Source: Picocystis sp. L7 (Eukaryota; Chlorophyta; Picocystophyceae; Picocystales; Picocystaceae). Taken from it: a stretch of 64,000 nucleotides of DNA. Both the position numbers and the translations under genes were made by a program. The stretch lies in the NCBI GenBank assembly GCA_020975725.1, contig QXJR01000023.1, positions 62,001 through 126,000 of the forward strand, read 5' to 3'. This document shows, in pieces, positions 19,247 to 27,500 of this stretch. The notes beneath the pieces were generated by a model. That model saw only the letters and a program-made list of their open reading frames with translations, was not told the DNA's origin and ran no database searches. The first letter of the stretch is position 1. Each line of letters starts with the position of its first letter.

Positions 19247-21405
19247 CTCATCGAAGAACGGTCCTTTCTCTACCGTCGCGCGTGCGTTTCCTTGCGCGCA
19301 ACGTCGCGCTTTCGTGTGCGATTCTGGCCTCGGCGTCGATCCCAGGTCCGATCGCCTCGTCTCCAACCCAACGAGATTCCCAATCGAACCCGGAAACTCC
19401 CGATCAAATCGGTCCTTCTATCCGGGAACGATGGTTGGGGGTCGTCGTGAAGGGACGATCTCGACGTCGGTTCGTTCGATCACGTGATCGAGAGAAAGGG
19501 GAAGGTGGACCGGTCTATTCGAGGAGGTGGATGGGACGTGGAAGAAACGGACGATGTGCCATGGCTACCCGACGAAAGTAGGTGGAGCCAACGTCATGCG
19601 CAAGGTGACCGTCCATGCGAACAGGACGAACAGGTGCCGTGCGAGAAAAAATGTAGGTCGAGTGGACGAGCGACCAAAAGAAATGCAAGGCATGGATCTC
19701 ACTTGGTTACGATCGACGCTGGGCATGAACATAGCAATCGTATCAACGGTCGCACTCGCTACCATGTGAAGGAAGGGCCGAAAATCCATCAGCAAAACAA
19801 CGTTGTGACCGAACGGAAAGAACCGTCGGCAAAGACATTGTGCCTTCATGAATGATCGTTGAGGCTAACGTTTGAGATGGCTCTCCTCGTCACCTATTGG
19901 GTTGGCACACAAAGAAACATTTGTCAAGGTGGGACAACAAGGATGATTCGACACGGCCATTCAAATCTTATTGCGTCTCTCCTCACGACTACTTCAAGGC
20001 AACAAACCAAAAGTGTAGGATATGACCCTTGTATCGTAGATAAGCCTTGAATCCGTTTGCAAGATTTGCTCAACCCTGTCAATGCTAGCAAAACCTTCAT
20101 CCAGCGTATCAACAAAGTGTAGAATATCCTAGAGCACGGATGTCCAAAATTTCAAATGATGAGAGAATGGATACACGACAACAAACACTTACGACCAACC
20201 TTGTATATGAAATCAATAAAAGAAGCCTCGAATAAGCAATTCCAAGCAGGGCAAGTGTGAAATGAAGAAAGCGTCTAAGACAATGTCTAAGGGCACACAA
20301 GGATTGAAGACGTCCGTAGGGGCTATGCAAAGCGACCAAAACTTGCGAAAAACTGCACGACACAGAGTGCTTTACAACTCCTTGAAAGTGTCAAAGGCGT
20401 GGAAGAATGCCCAACAACCTATTCCAATTGCTCATTGCTCGTCGTGGATCTTTTACAAATTTCAAGTGCCTCGCTCGCAACACGGATCGTGGGTCATGGA
20501 AGAAGCAACATAATGTTCAAAAGCGGACAAGCAAATAACGGGCCGTCCCCGAAACGAATTGTAGTACACACTTAGATAGGTGGGCGTTCGGAACCGCAAC
20601 CCAAGCAAGCATTGCTTTGCTTGCTCGAAAGAAGCCAAGGCAATCCATTTTGTGGAAGAAACGGAATACACGTTTGAGTAACATCTTGAACACGACAAAA
20701 TGACACCACATGGGCTTTTTCTTGGTGGGACGGTAAAGGTCGCACCAAGACGCATCCACGAATGCATTGCGTGATCTGCTCCTATACCTCCACAATTTCT
20801 GCGCCCTTCTCGCTCGATGAAGCACGGGGCATCGGTTCTTGGCAGGGCATCGAAGAATTTCGTGTCCAAGGAGGAGATGCGCCAAAGTCCGCTCTTTCTC
20901 GAGGTGAAAAAAAAAGTGGACATATCGGAGTAACACGCCGGCCAAGCCACTGATACGAGTCCTCCAAAGCGAATGTCCGTGTCCACTGCCTCGAGGGAAT
21001 GGGCGGCGGTTTCGCTAAAGGATGTCGCACAAGGCCCTCGATCCCACGTGCATTGAAGAATCCGTAAAGGATCCTCGCATGGCTTCCCATCGTGACTCGT
21101 CGCACAAGAGGGGGTAGAAAGTTCGTGCCTCCTTTCTTTCGACTCCTATTCACATTCCTCCTCTCCCTCCGCCGTGCACCATCCTTGATCGTGCGTGCCT
21201 GCTCGTGTCCCAAGGACCACCTTTTCCTCGGACTTGTACCCGCACCTTGTCCGTTTCCTCGTCTGCATCCCTTTCGCCCTTTCGTCCCCCCACGATTGGA
21301 GGTGCAGATCCGCATGGAAAGGGAGACCGCGTGGGTTCGAAAGGGGAGATGCCTGGGTCTGGTTCTCCTTTGGACCTTCATCCAGGACACTCGGTGGACC
21401 GCACG
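19247..21405. other. Long intergenic region, no confident gene
   Basis: About 2.1 kb, the largest gap in the window, with a visibly AT-richer middle (19860-20720). Frames are short. One 80-residue plus-strand frame ends near 19769 with a hydrophobic tail (LRSTLGMNIAIVSTVALATM) but has no other support. ACTCCTATTCACATTC near 21142 loosely resembles the Harbinger terminal repeat. TTCGAAAGGGGA at 21336-21347 lies about 60 bp upstream of the carrier start. Confidence 0.5.
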
Positions 21406-22320
21406 ATGGCCGGCGCCGCAGAGGCTATGGCGTCTTCTCTGGTCCCTCCTCCGCGCGGTTTGGCGTCTTACGCGATGGAATACGGAGTCAGTGGAATGTC
21501 CGTGGGTGCAGCCACGTGTTGCACGAATCCGTTGGACGTCATTAAAGTGCGCCTACAATTGGCCGACTTCATGCAACGAAGAGGGATGCTGGCCACTGCC
21601 TCCGGAATCGTCCAGCAAGAGGGCTTTGCCGCTCTCTTCAAGGGGCTCAGTGCGGCCTTGATGCGAGCTGGGGTCTACGGCGGGGCCAGGCTTGGATTCT
21701 ATGGTCCCATGAAGAGCCTCCTTTCGCCTGGGAAAGATCCTACCTTTGGGACCAAGCTGTTGGCAGGGATGGCCAGTGGTGCAGCAGCAGCGGCCATTGC
21801 CAATCCCACCGATCTCATCAAAGTCAGACTGCAGGCACAGAAAACCGGGGGAGCAGGAGGGATCACACCTCAGTACAACGGGGCGGTTGGTGCCATCACC
21901 CACATCGTGCGTGCAGAAGGCGTACTGGGGCTCTGGAGAGGAGTTCAACCATCGATGATGAGGAGCGCAATTCTCACGGCCACTCAAGCAGCCACCTACG
22001 ATGAGGCCAAGCGCCACGTGCTCAAAATCACCGGGATGAAGGAGGGGGTGCAAACGCACCTAGGGTGCAGCTTGCTCACGGGGCTGGTCACCACTACCGT
22101 CATCAATCCGGTGGAAGTGGTGAAAAATACGATGTTCACCAAAGGAAAGGAATGCAACATGGGCCCTGTAGCCACGGCTGGTAACATCTTTGCTCGCGAA
22201 GGAATGCGAGGATTGTACAAGGGATGGACGGCCAACTACGCTCGCCTCGGCCCTCAGACCACTATCACGTTCCTGGTGCTAGAGAAGCTGCGTAGCATTG
22301 CAGGCTTGGGCACCGTGTGA
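21406..22320 (+). CDS. Mitochondrial carrier (SLC25), uncoupling/dicarboxylate subgroup
   Basis: The 304-residue product has the three tandem repeats of mitochondrial carriers. Each carries the PxD/ExxK signature: NPLDVIKVRLQ, NPTDLIKVRLQ and NPVEVVKNTMF. Repeat-end motifs are GLSAALMRAGVYGGARLGFY, GVQPSMMRSAILTATQAATYDEAK and KGWTANYARLGPQTTITFLVLEKL. The overall match is to the UCP/dicarboxylate/oxoglutarate branch (SLC25A30-like), which exchanges organic acids across the inner membrane; the exact substrate cannot be read from sequence. ATG 21406 gives the expected short N-terminus. The frame is open upstream to 21205 but that part looks like leader. The gene converges on PRP17. Confidence 0.9.
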   Translation: MAGAAEAMASSLVPPPRGLASYAMEYGVSGMSVGAATCCTNPLDVIKVRLQLADFMQRRGMLATASGIVQQEGFAALFKGLSAALMRAGVYGGARLGFYGPMKSLLSPGKDPTFGTKLLAGMASGAAAAAIANPTDLIKVRLQAQKTGGAGGITPQYNGAVGAITHIVRAEGVLGLWRGVQPSMMRSAILTATQAATYDEAKRHVLKITGMKEGVQTHLGCSLLTGLVTTTVINPVEVVKNTMFTKGKECNMGPVATAGNIFAREGMRGLYKGWTANYARLGPQTTITFLVLEKLRSIAGLGTV

Positions 22321-22375
22321 CAATCCATCCTTCGGGGTGGGTGCCAGGTGGATGCAACGCAGCGAATAAGAGAAA

Positions 22376-22381
22376 AATAAA
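22376..22381 (+). terminator. AATAAA poly(A) signal of the mitochondrial carrier gene
   Basis: AATAAA about 56 nt after the carrier stop codon. The opposing PRP17 signal lies at 22416-22421, so the two transcripts probably overlap. Confidence 0.6.
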
Positions 22382-22415
22382 AATGACATCTTCACAAGAT
22401 CCTTGCAGACGTGCA

Positions 22416-22421
22416 TTTATT
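22416..22421 (-). terminator. AATAAA poly(A) signal of PRP17
   Basis: AATAAA on the minus strand, about 92 nt beyond the PRP17 stop. Confidence 0.55.
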
Positions 22422-22512
22422 CAATTGGGAAAACTAGGAAAGCAGAGCTCGTCCACATATCTACCCTGTGGTGATCAATCCCTGAAATGTACCCAGGGAG
22501 CACATCACCCCA

Positions 22513-24105
22513 TCAGTCCCAATATTTGATGAGCCCGTCCCAACCACATGTAGCCACCTTGCTGGATTCGTATGGGTGCCACTCACAGCCGACGCACACA
22601 TTGTCGTGAGCCTTGATGCTACGGAAGACGCGAGTGGTCTTCCAATCCCAAAAATAACATCTTCCCTCCGCATCACCCGAAACCAGGAACTGTCCGTCAT
22701 GAGAGAAATTCACTTGGCAAGCATACCCGGAGTTGCGGTGTCCCTTGAAGGTTTTTTTGCGATTCATCCTGAACCTATCTTTTGTGCTATAAGTGACCAC
22801 AGTATTGTCCAGGGACTGAGCAACGAACCACTTTTGGTTGGGATGCACAGCAATCGAGGGCATGCTATGCATGTCTGGTTCTGCGATGTACTTGATCTGG
22901 ACGGGAATACCATATTCCCAAACCCGGACGGTCTTGTCGTCGGAGGATGTGACGAACCGCCTGTTATCATCTATGAAGGTGATGGTGTTTACGGCTCCCA
23001 TGTGTTCGGTGTACTGCTGGATCTGTTCTCCCGTGTTGGTATCAAACTCCACCACTTTGTTGTCGGACGTTCCAGCCAGCAGCACATGCTGCATGTTTTC
23101 ACTGGGGTGGATCTTCACACAGAGAGGCACCTTTCCGGTGGAGTAGGTTCCCAGCACCTTGCCAGTTTCGGTGTCCCAGAGCTTCATTTTCTTGTCCCAG
23201 CTGCAGGATGCGAATTTGGTTCCGTCATTGCTGAAGCAGATATCGCGTACCGCCTGGCTATGGCCCATGTACGATCTCATGCACCTCTTGTCTCCGTACA
23301 CGTCCCATATCTTGACGGTGCTGTCCATACTTGCGCTGAGCAGCAGGTGACCGTGGACGGGAAAGAACCGGATGGCTGCCACTCCTTTGGTGTGTCCTTT
23401 CCACGTGTGCATGTGCCTTTTGGGCACGTAGCAGGTTTCTTGGATGGGTTTTCTCTCTCTGGGAGGTTCCCACCATCCTCTTCCCTGGTAATCTTTCTCT
23501 TGTTTGCCATGGAAGACGGACTTCCCTGCTTCTTCTTCTGTTTCTTTGGTAGCGACGGGTCCTCCCTTGGGGACGGTTTGGTTTCCGACGGCGAAGATGT
23601 CCTCTTCTTCCTCCTCTTGCTCGCCTTGTTCACGTTGCATGGCCTCATTTCTCGCCTGTTCCACGGCCTCTCTTCTCCCAGGTGCGGCCCATGGGCTCTT
23701 TCTATCCTCGTACAGCCACTTCTCCGTGCTTGGATCGAGGTCGTTCGGATCTTTGGTGGTCCCTTTCTTGGCGCGTTTTCGCGTCGGGATCGATCCACCG
23801 CCACGTTGGAGTCGGTCGTGTGCCCTTCTCTGCGCTTCGAACCCCGTCCTGGCCACGACCAAGTCCTCGACGCGTCCCAAGAGGTGGTTGTTCTCCGCCG
23901 GAGCTTCGCCGACGGTCAGGTCCACGTCCATTCCTGGACGTTGGGCGAGGGTCCAGGCCGTCGCACGTTCGCTGCTTGGGTCCAGGACGGGCGCAGCCGA
24001 TATTCCCTCCTCCTTTCCCACCTCTTCGGACGCGGAAGACTCCCCGCCTTCGCCATAACACCTCGCAAGTGCGTCCATCGCACCGCCATGTGTCGACCAC
24101 GCCAT
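22513..24105 (-). CDS. PRP17: Pre-mRNA-processing factor 17 (PRP17/CDC40), WD40 splicing factor
   Basis: The 530-residue product has an acidic and charged N-terminal half with the family segments FHGKQEKDYQGRGWWEPPRE and ETCYVPKRHMHTWKGHTKGV. Seven WD repeats follow to the C-terminus (IWDVYGDKRCMRSYMGHSQA, LWDTETGKVLGTYSTGKVPL, VWEYGIPVQIKYIAEPDMHS, and the terminal CGWDGLIKYWD). PRP17 acts in the second catalytic step of splicing. The protein is well conserved from the WEPP motif onward and divergent before it. ATG 24105 is the first; a second at 24078 (MDALARCYGEG) is also possible. A motif GATGAAAGGGGAGA lies about 65 bp upstream. Confidence 0.95.
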   Translation of the reverse strand: MAWSTHGGAMDALARCYGEGGESSASEEVGKEEGISAAPVLDPSSERATAWTLAQRPGMDVDLTVGEAPAENNHLLGRVEDLVVARTGFEAQRRAHDRLQRGGGSIPTRKRAKKGTTKDPNDLDPSTEKWLYEDRKSPWAAPGRREAVEQARNEAMQREQGEQEEEEEDIFAVGNQTVPKGGPVATKETEEEAGKSVFHGKQEKDYQGRGWWEPPRERKPIQETCYVPKRHMHTWKGHTKGVAAIRFFPVHGHLLLSASMDSTVKIWDVYGDKRCMRSYMGHSQAVRDICFSNDGTKFASCSWDKKMKLWDTETGKVLGTYSTGKVPLCVKIHPSENMQHVLLAGTSDNKVVEFDTNTGEQIQQYTEHMGAVNTITFIDDNRRFVTSSDDKTVRVWEYGIPVQIKYIAEPDMHSMPSIAVHPNQKWFVAQSLDNTVVTYSTKDRFRMNRKKTFKGHRNSGYACQVNFSHDGQFLVSGDAEGRCYFWDWKTTRVFRSIKAHDNVCVGCEWHPYESSKVATCGWDGLIKYWD

Positions 24106-24243
24106 CCTTCTCAGGCGAAGGAGGTTCCTTTCCCTTGCCCATCCTCCGGGTCAAGTCCAATCGATGGACCAGGATGAAAGGGGAGATAGTAGGAAGGATC
24201 GTTCCTTCTCAAGGCCTTGCCACCCATGAGATGGAGGCACCTC

Positions 24244-24351
24244 CTACCACATGCGTCCTGTCCAAGGGAAGAAGCCATGTGGAAGAAGACCCAAGATGGC
24301 CCCGACAATGAAGCCCAAGGTCAATGCAAACGAGTCCTTTGAATGAGCCAT
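24244..24351 (-). CDS. Putative 35-residue membrane microprotein
   Basis: The ATG at 24351 opens a frame whose whole product is a short polar start (MAHSKDSF), one hydrophobic segment (ALTLGFIVGAILGLLPHGFF) and a short tail PWTGRMW. It lies just upstream of PRP17 on the same strand. Such tiny single-helix proteins are common in ER and organelle complexes, but I do not recognise this one. It could equally be an upstream frame in the PRP17 leader or chance. Confidence 0.3.
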   Translation of the reverse strand: MAHSKDSFALTLGFIVGAILGLLPHGFFPWTGRMW

Positions 24352-25396
24352 GGAAGGCGTGAAAGAACCGGCCGGCCATGACCCAGCCACGGTGCTTCGA
24401 AGTACCCGGGAATCCATGGCACCTCTACAATGCCGCGTCTCGATTTTCAACCGGGTCGGTCATCGAATTGGGGACCTTCTAGGCCTCGATGATGGGAAAG
24501 CAACAAGGCGTGCTGTGGGTCGATTCTTGTGTGGGCCGCAAGGAAGGATCCCGATTTCTAGTCGAATCGAATAGCTCGGTGCTTCAACAAGGCAAGGCAA
24601 GGCACGTACGACCCCAAGAATCCTCAAGAGGGTCCCGCGAATGGAGATGGCAGACACGGCATTTACTGTGCGGATGCACGAAGATCGCACGAACTTCTGC
24701 CTTTCAAGACATTTACCCTCCGACGAATGGCGCCTGTTATTCGCCGAAAGAGGTCACGGCCGGACGCAACGAAAGGGACGTGAGTCATGGATGGAACACG
24801 ATGAACCGCTCTTTACAATCACGCGTGGAACGAAAAGACCCTTCTCCAAACGTTGAAACCTTCGACCTCCCGGCTTGCAAGGTTTCGCATGACGCTTCAT
24901 CCTCTCTAGATGCTGATGTGAGGACCAAGTTCGACGGGAGACTCATAATTTGCAGGGATCGCCGCGTACACCGTTCGGGTGGTTTGATAGCAGATACGCG
25001 CATTGGAACGTACGCCACACCGTGTTGGTAGAGATGTCGTTCGGGAAGAACACGCCTCTTCCATCAACATTCAACCTTTCCATGCCCTATGTCACTGGTT
25101 GGAACACGTGCAGACCGCTCGCTCGATGGGTGGTTTCGTTTGCTTGCCTTCCCACGCCCTTTTCTTCGCACTTTGCTTCGTGCTTCGTTATCCATCCTCC
25201 AAACCCCGAAGGATCCACGACGGTGTAGGTACGGTAACGTACAGTAAGGCACGGTTGGCATCACCCCACCGTACTACTCGACCCACCCCCCCCTTTCCAG
25301 GAAAGGGAGGGAAGGGGGGTGGTTCATTGGACACGAAGGAGATCCGTTCCCAATCGCATGGGCCGGTTTGAAAAGGGGAAAGAAACGGGACCACGC
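24352..25396. other. Intergenic region, no gene recognised
   Basis: About 1 kb upstream of the SGLT gene. A 180-residue plus-strand frame (24489-25031) has no family resemblance. GGTTTGAAAAGGGGA lies at 25364-25378, about 20 bp before the SGLT start. Confidence 0.5.
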
Positions 25397-27463
25397 ATGG
25401 ACATGGCGTCGGAACTGTCCACTTGGGACGTGGCCACCGTGGCCGTGTACTTCGTGGTGCTGCTGGGCGTGGCGTACCTGGTCTCCGACAGAAATCAGAA
25501 GGAAGGGACGAGGACCGAAGAGGATGGAAACGGTCCAGAAGGGGAAAATGGCGATGGATATTTCTTGGCCCATCACAGTGTGTCCTGGTGGGCCGTGGCT
25601 GCTTCCTTGTTTGCGTCCAACATCGGTGCAGAACACTTCGTGGGACTGGCAGGAACAGCTGCGAGGAGCGGCGTGGCTGTGGGATTCTACGAATGGGGAG
25701 CCATGATCTGCCTGCTGTTGCTGGGATACTTCTATCTGCCCGTATACAACCTCGCTGGAGTGTCCACCACGCCCGAGTACCTGAAAGGAAGGTATAACGA
25801 TCAGTGCAAAATGGCATTGGTGGGGGTTTCCTTGCTGCTCTACCTCTTCACCAAGGTATCCGCCACCTTGTACGCTGGACAAGTGCTATTGGAACAAGTG
25901 ACAGAGGTCAACAAATGGGTCGCAGCGGTTCTCCTCATCCTAGGAACCGCCCTATACACCATGATGGGAGGGCTCACCGCTGTCATCTACACCGAAGCGC
26001 TGCAAACTGTAGTCCTCCTTGGTGGAGGATTCATGCTCTTTGGGTGCAGCATGGGACGCATCGGCGGGATGCAAGGGCTCGTGGACAGGGCGAGCATTGT
26101 GGGAGGGGAGTTCACCCACATATTCCGGAGCACAAATGATCCGGAGTTTCCATGGACGGGATTTGTCTTTGGTTATTACTGGGTGGCGCTCTGGTACTGG
26201 TGCTGCGACCAAGTCATCGTACAAAGGGCCATCGCTGCCAAAAGCGTGTCTCATGGGAGGTTGGGAAGCGTCTGGGGAGGATTGCTCAAGGTCGTGCCTG
26301 GGTTCATCATTGTTGTCCCCGGTATGGTTGCGAGAGTCCTCATGCAAGAGGAAGGCATTGTGGATGATCATACCGACAAGCAAGAGTATGACCGCGCGTT
26401 TGGATGGATGGTCATGAATGTGGTCCCCATCAATCTGAGAGGGGTGCTCATTGCGGGCATGATATCAGCACTCATGTCCTCCTTGGCTTCTGTCTTCAAT
26501 TCCTCTTCCACGCTGTTTACACTAGATGTGTATAAGAGATGGAAACCTCACTGTGAGGAGAAGGAGTTGATTTGGGTCGGGAGAATGTCCGTAGCCGTAC
26601 TTGCAGGATTCAGCCTGCTGTGGCTGCCGGTGATTCCCATGCTGGGGGAGCAGCTGTTCCTGTACATTCAAAAGCCTCCTGCTTATGTGGCACCACCTAT
26701 CCTTGCAGTGTACACATGGGGAATGATCACCAACTACGTGAATGAGACCGGGGCTGCCGTGGCCCTTTGGGCAGGGATAGCCTTGGGAGCATTGAGGTTC
26801 TTCTTCGAAATCTTGCAGGAAGTAGCTTTGAAACCAAACACATATGTTCCCTTCCTAACAGCTTTTGTGGACATTCATTTCTTGCACTTTGCAGCCATCA
26901 ACTTTGCCTTCTCGACTGCTTTGTTGTTCGCCTGGAGCTGGATCCCAGGGGAGGAAGAACGCTCGGAAACTCACGATAACAATCTGTTCAGAAAAGATAT
27001 CATGGAATTGCTCCATGAACGGGAAGATTGTGCACATGTGCAATTGCAGGGATCCATTGAGGACAAGGGAAGCGAGGTGGAGATGTGTGACAGCCTGGAG
27101 GAGCTGTGCGTTGGATCGGGGGAATCCGAACTCACAGTGGTCCCCCTCGATGCAGATCGGGACGAAGACAGGGTGCAACTACTTGATGGGGGGGAAACTT
27201 CGAACGGGCAAGAGGCTCTCTACGAGGATGCGGGAGATTCATCCTCTGCTTTCTTCCTGCGATGGTGGAAGCAATTTTCTTTACACAATAGGCTTAACAA
27301 AGGCCGCAGTACCTCTAACCTTTCTCATCCTAGTGGAAGTGCACTTAGGGATTGGTTCACAAAGGTCAAAAGGTCAGAATTTCTTGCTTTGGACCTGGCT
27401 TCTCATGCAAGCTCTGTTGCTCTTGTTGGCCTCTTTGTTTTTGTAATGGCATATTTCCAATAA
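25397..27463 (+). CDS. Sodium/solute symporter of the SGLT (SLC5) family
   Basis: The 688-residue product has the SSS-family fold with about 14 membrane helices. Signature segments are VSWWAVAASLFASNIGAEHF in helix 1, YLPVYNLAGVSTTPEYLKGR, GGLTAVIYTEALQTVVLLGG (the bundle that lines the sodium and substrate site), WYWCCDQVIVQRAIAAKS, and GVLIAGMISALMSSLASVFN. A long hydrophilic loop follows, and a final helix (VALVGLFVFVMAYFQ) ends the protein. This is closest to animal and protist glucose/inositol transporters; the substrate cannot be assigned. ATG 25397 (MDMASELS) gives the expected short N-terminus. The stop codon lies inside an AATAAA, and the convergent ANTH gene stops 37 bp away. Confidence 0.92.
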   Translation: MDMASELSTWDVATVAVYFVVLLGVAYLVSDRNQKEGTRTEEDGNGPEGENGDGYFLAHHSVSWWAVAASLFASNIGAEHFVGLAGTAARSGVAVGFYEWGAMICLLLLGYFYLPVYNLAGVSTTPEYLKGRYNDQCKMALVGVSLLLYLFTKVSATLYAGQVLLEQVTEVNKWVAAVLLILGTALYTMMGGLTAVIYTEALQTVVLLGGGFMLFGCSMGRIGGMQGLVDRASIVGGEFTHIFRSTNDPEFPWTGFVFGYYWVALWYWCCDQVIVQRAIAAKSVSHGRLGSVWGGLLKVVPGFIIVVPGMVARVLMQEEGIVDDHTDKQEYDRAFGWMVMNVVPINLRGVLIAGMISALMSSLASVFNSSSTLFTLDVYKRWKPHCEEKELIWVGRMSVAVLAGFSLLWLPVIPMLGEQLFLYIQKPPAYVAPPILAVYTWGMITNYVNETGAAVALWAGIALGALRFFFEILQEVALKPNTYVPFLTAFVDIHFLHFAAINFAFSTALLFAWSWIPGEEERSETHDNNLFRKDIMELLHEREDCAHVQLQGSIEDKGSEVEMCDSLEELCVGSGESELTVVPLDADRDEDRVQLLDGGETSNGQEALYEDAGDSSSAFFLRWWKQFSLHNRLNKGRSTSNLSHPSGSALRDWFTKVKRSEFLALDLASHASSVALVGLFVFVMAYFQ

Positions 27464-27464
27464 A
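27459..27464 (+). terminator. AATAAA poly(A) signal overlapping the SGLT stop codon
   Basis: The TAA stop (27461-27463) is the middle of AATAAA. The opposite-strand ANTH gene ends at 27501. Confidence 0.55.
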
Positions 27465-27500
27465 GTGTGGGCTCTTCCTCATCCAAGCTCCCTCGATTGC

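Noticed and set aside
22576-24177. 533-residue plus-strand frame
   Set aside because: Mirror of the WD-repeat gene PRP17 on the other strand.
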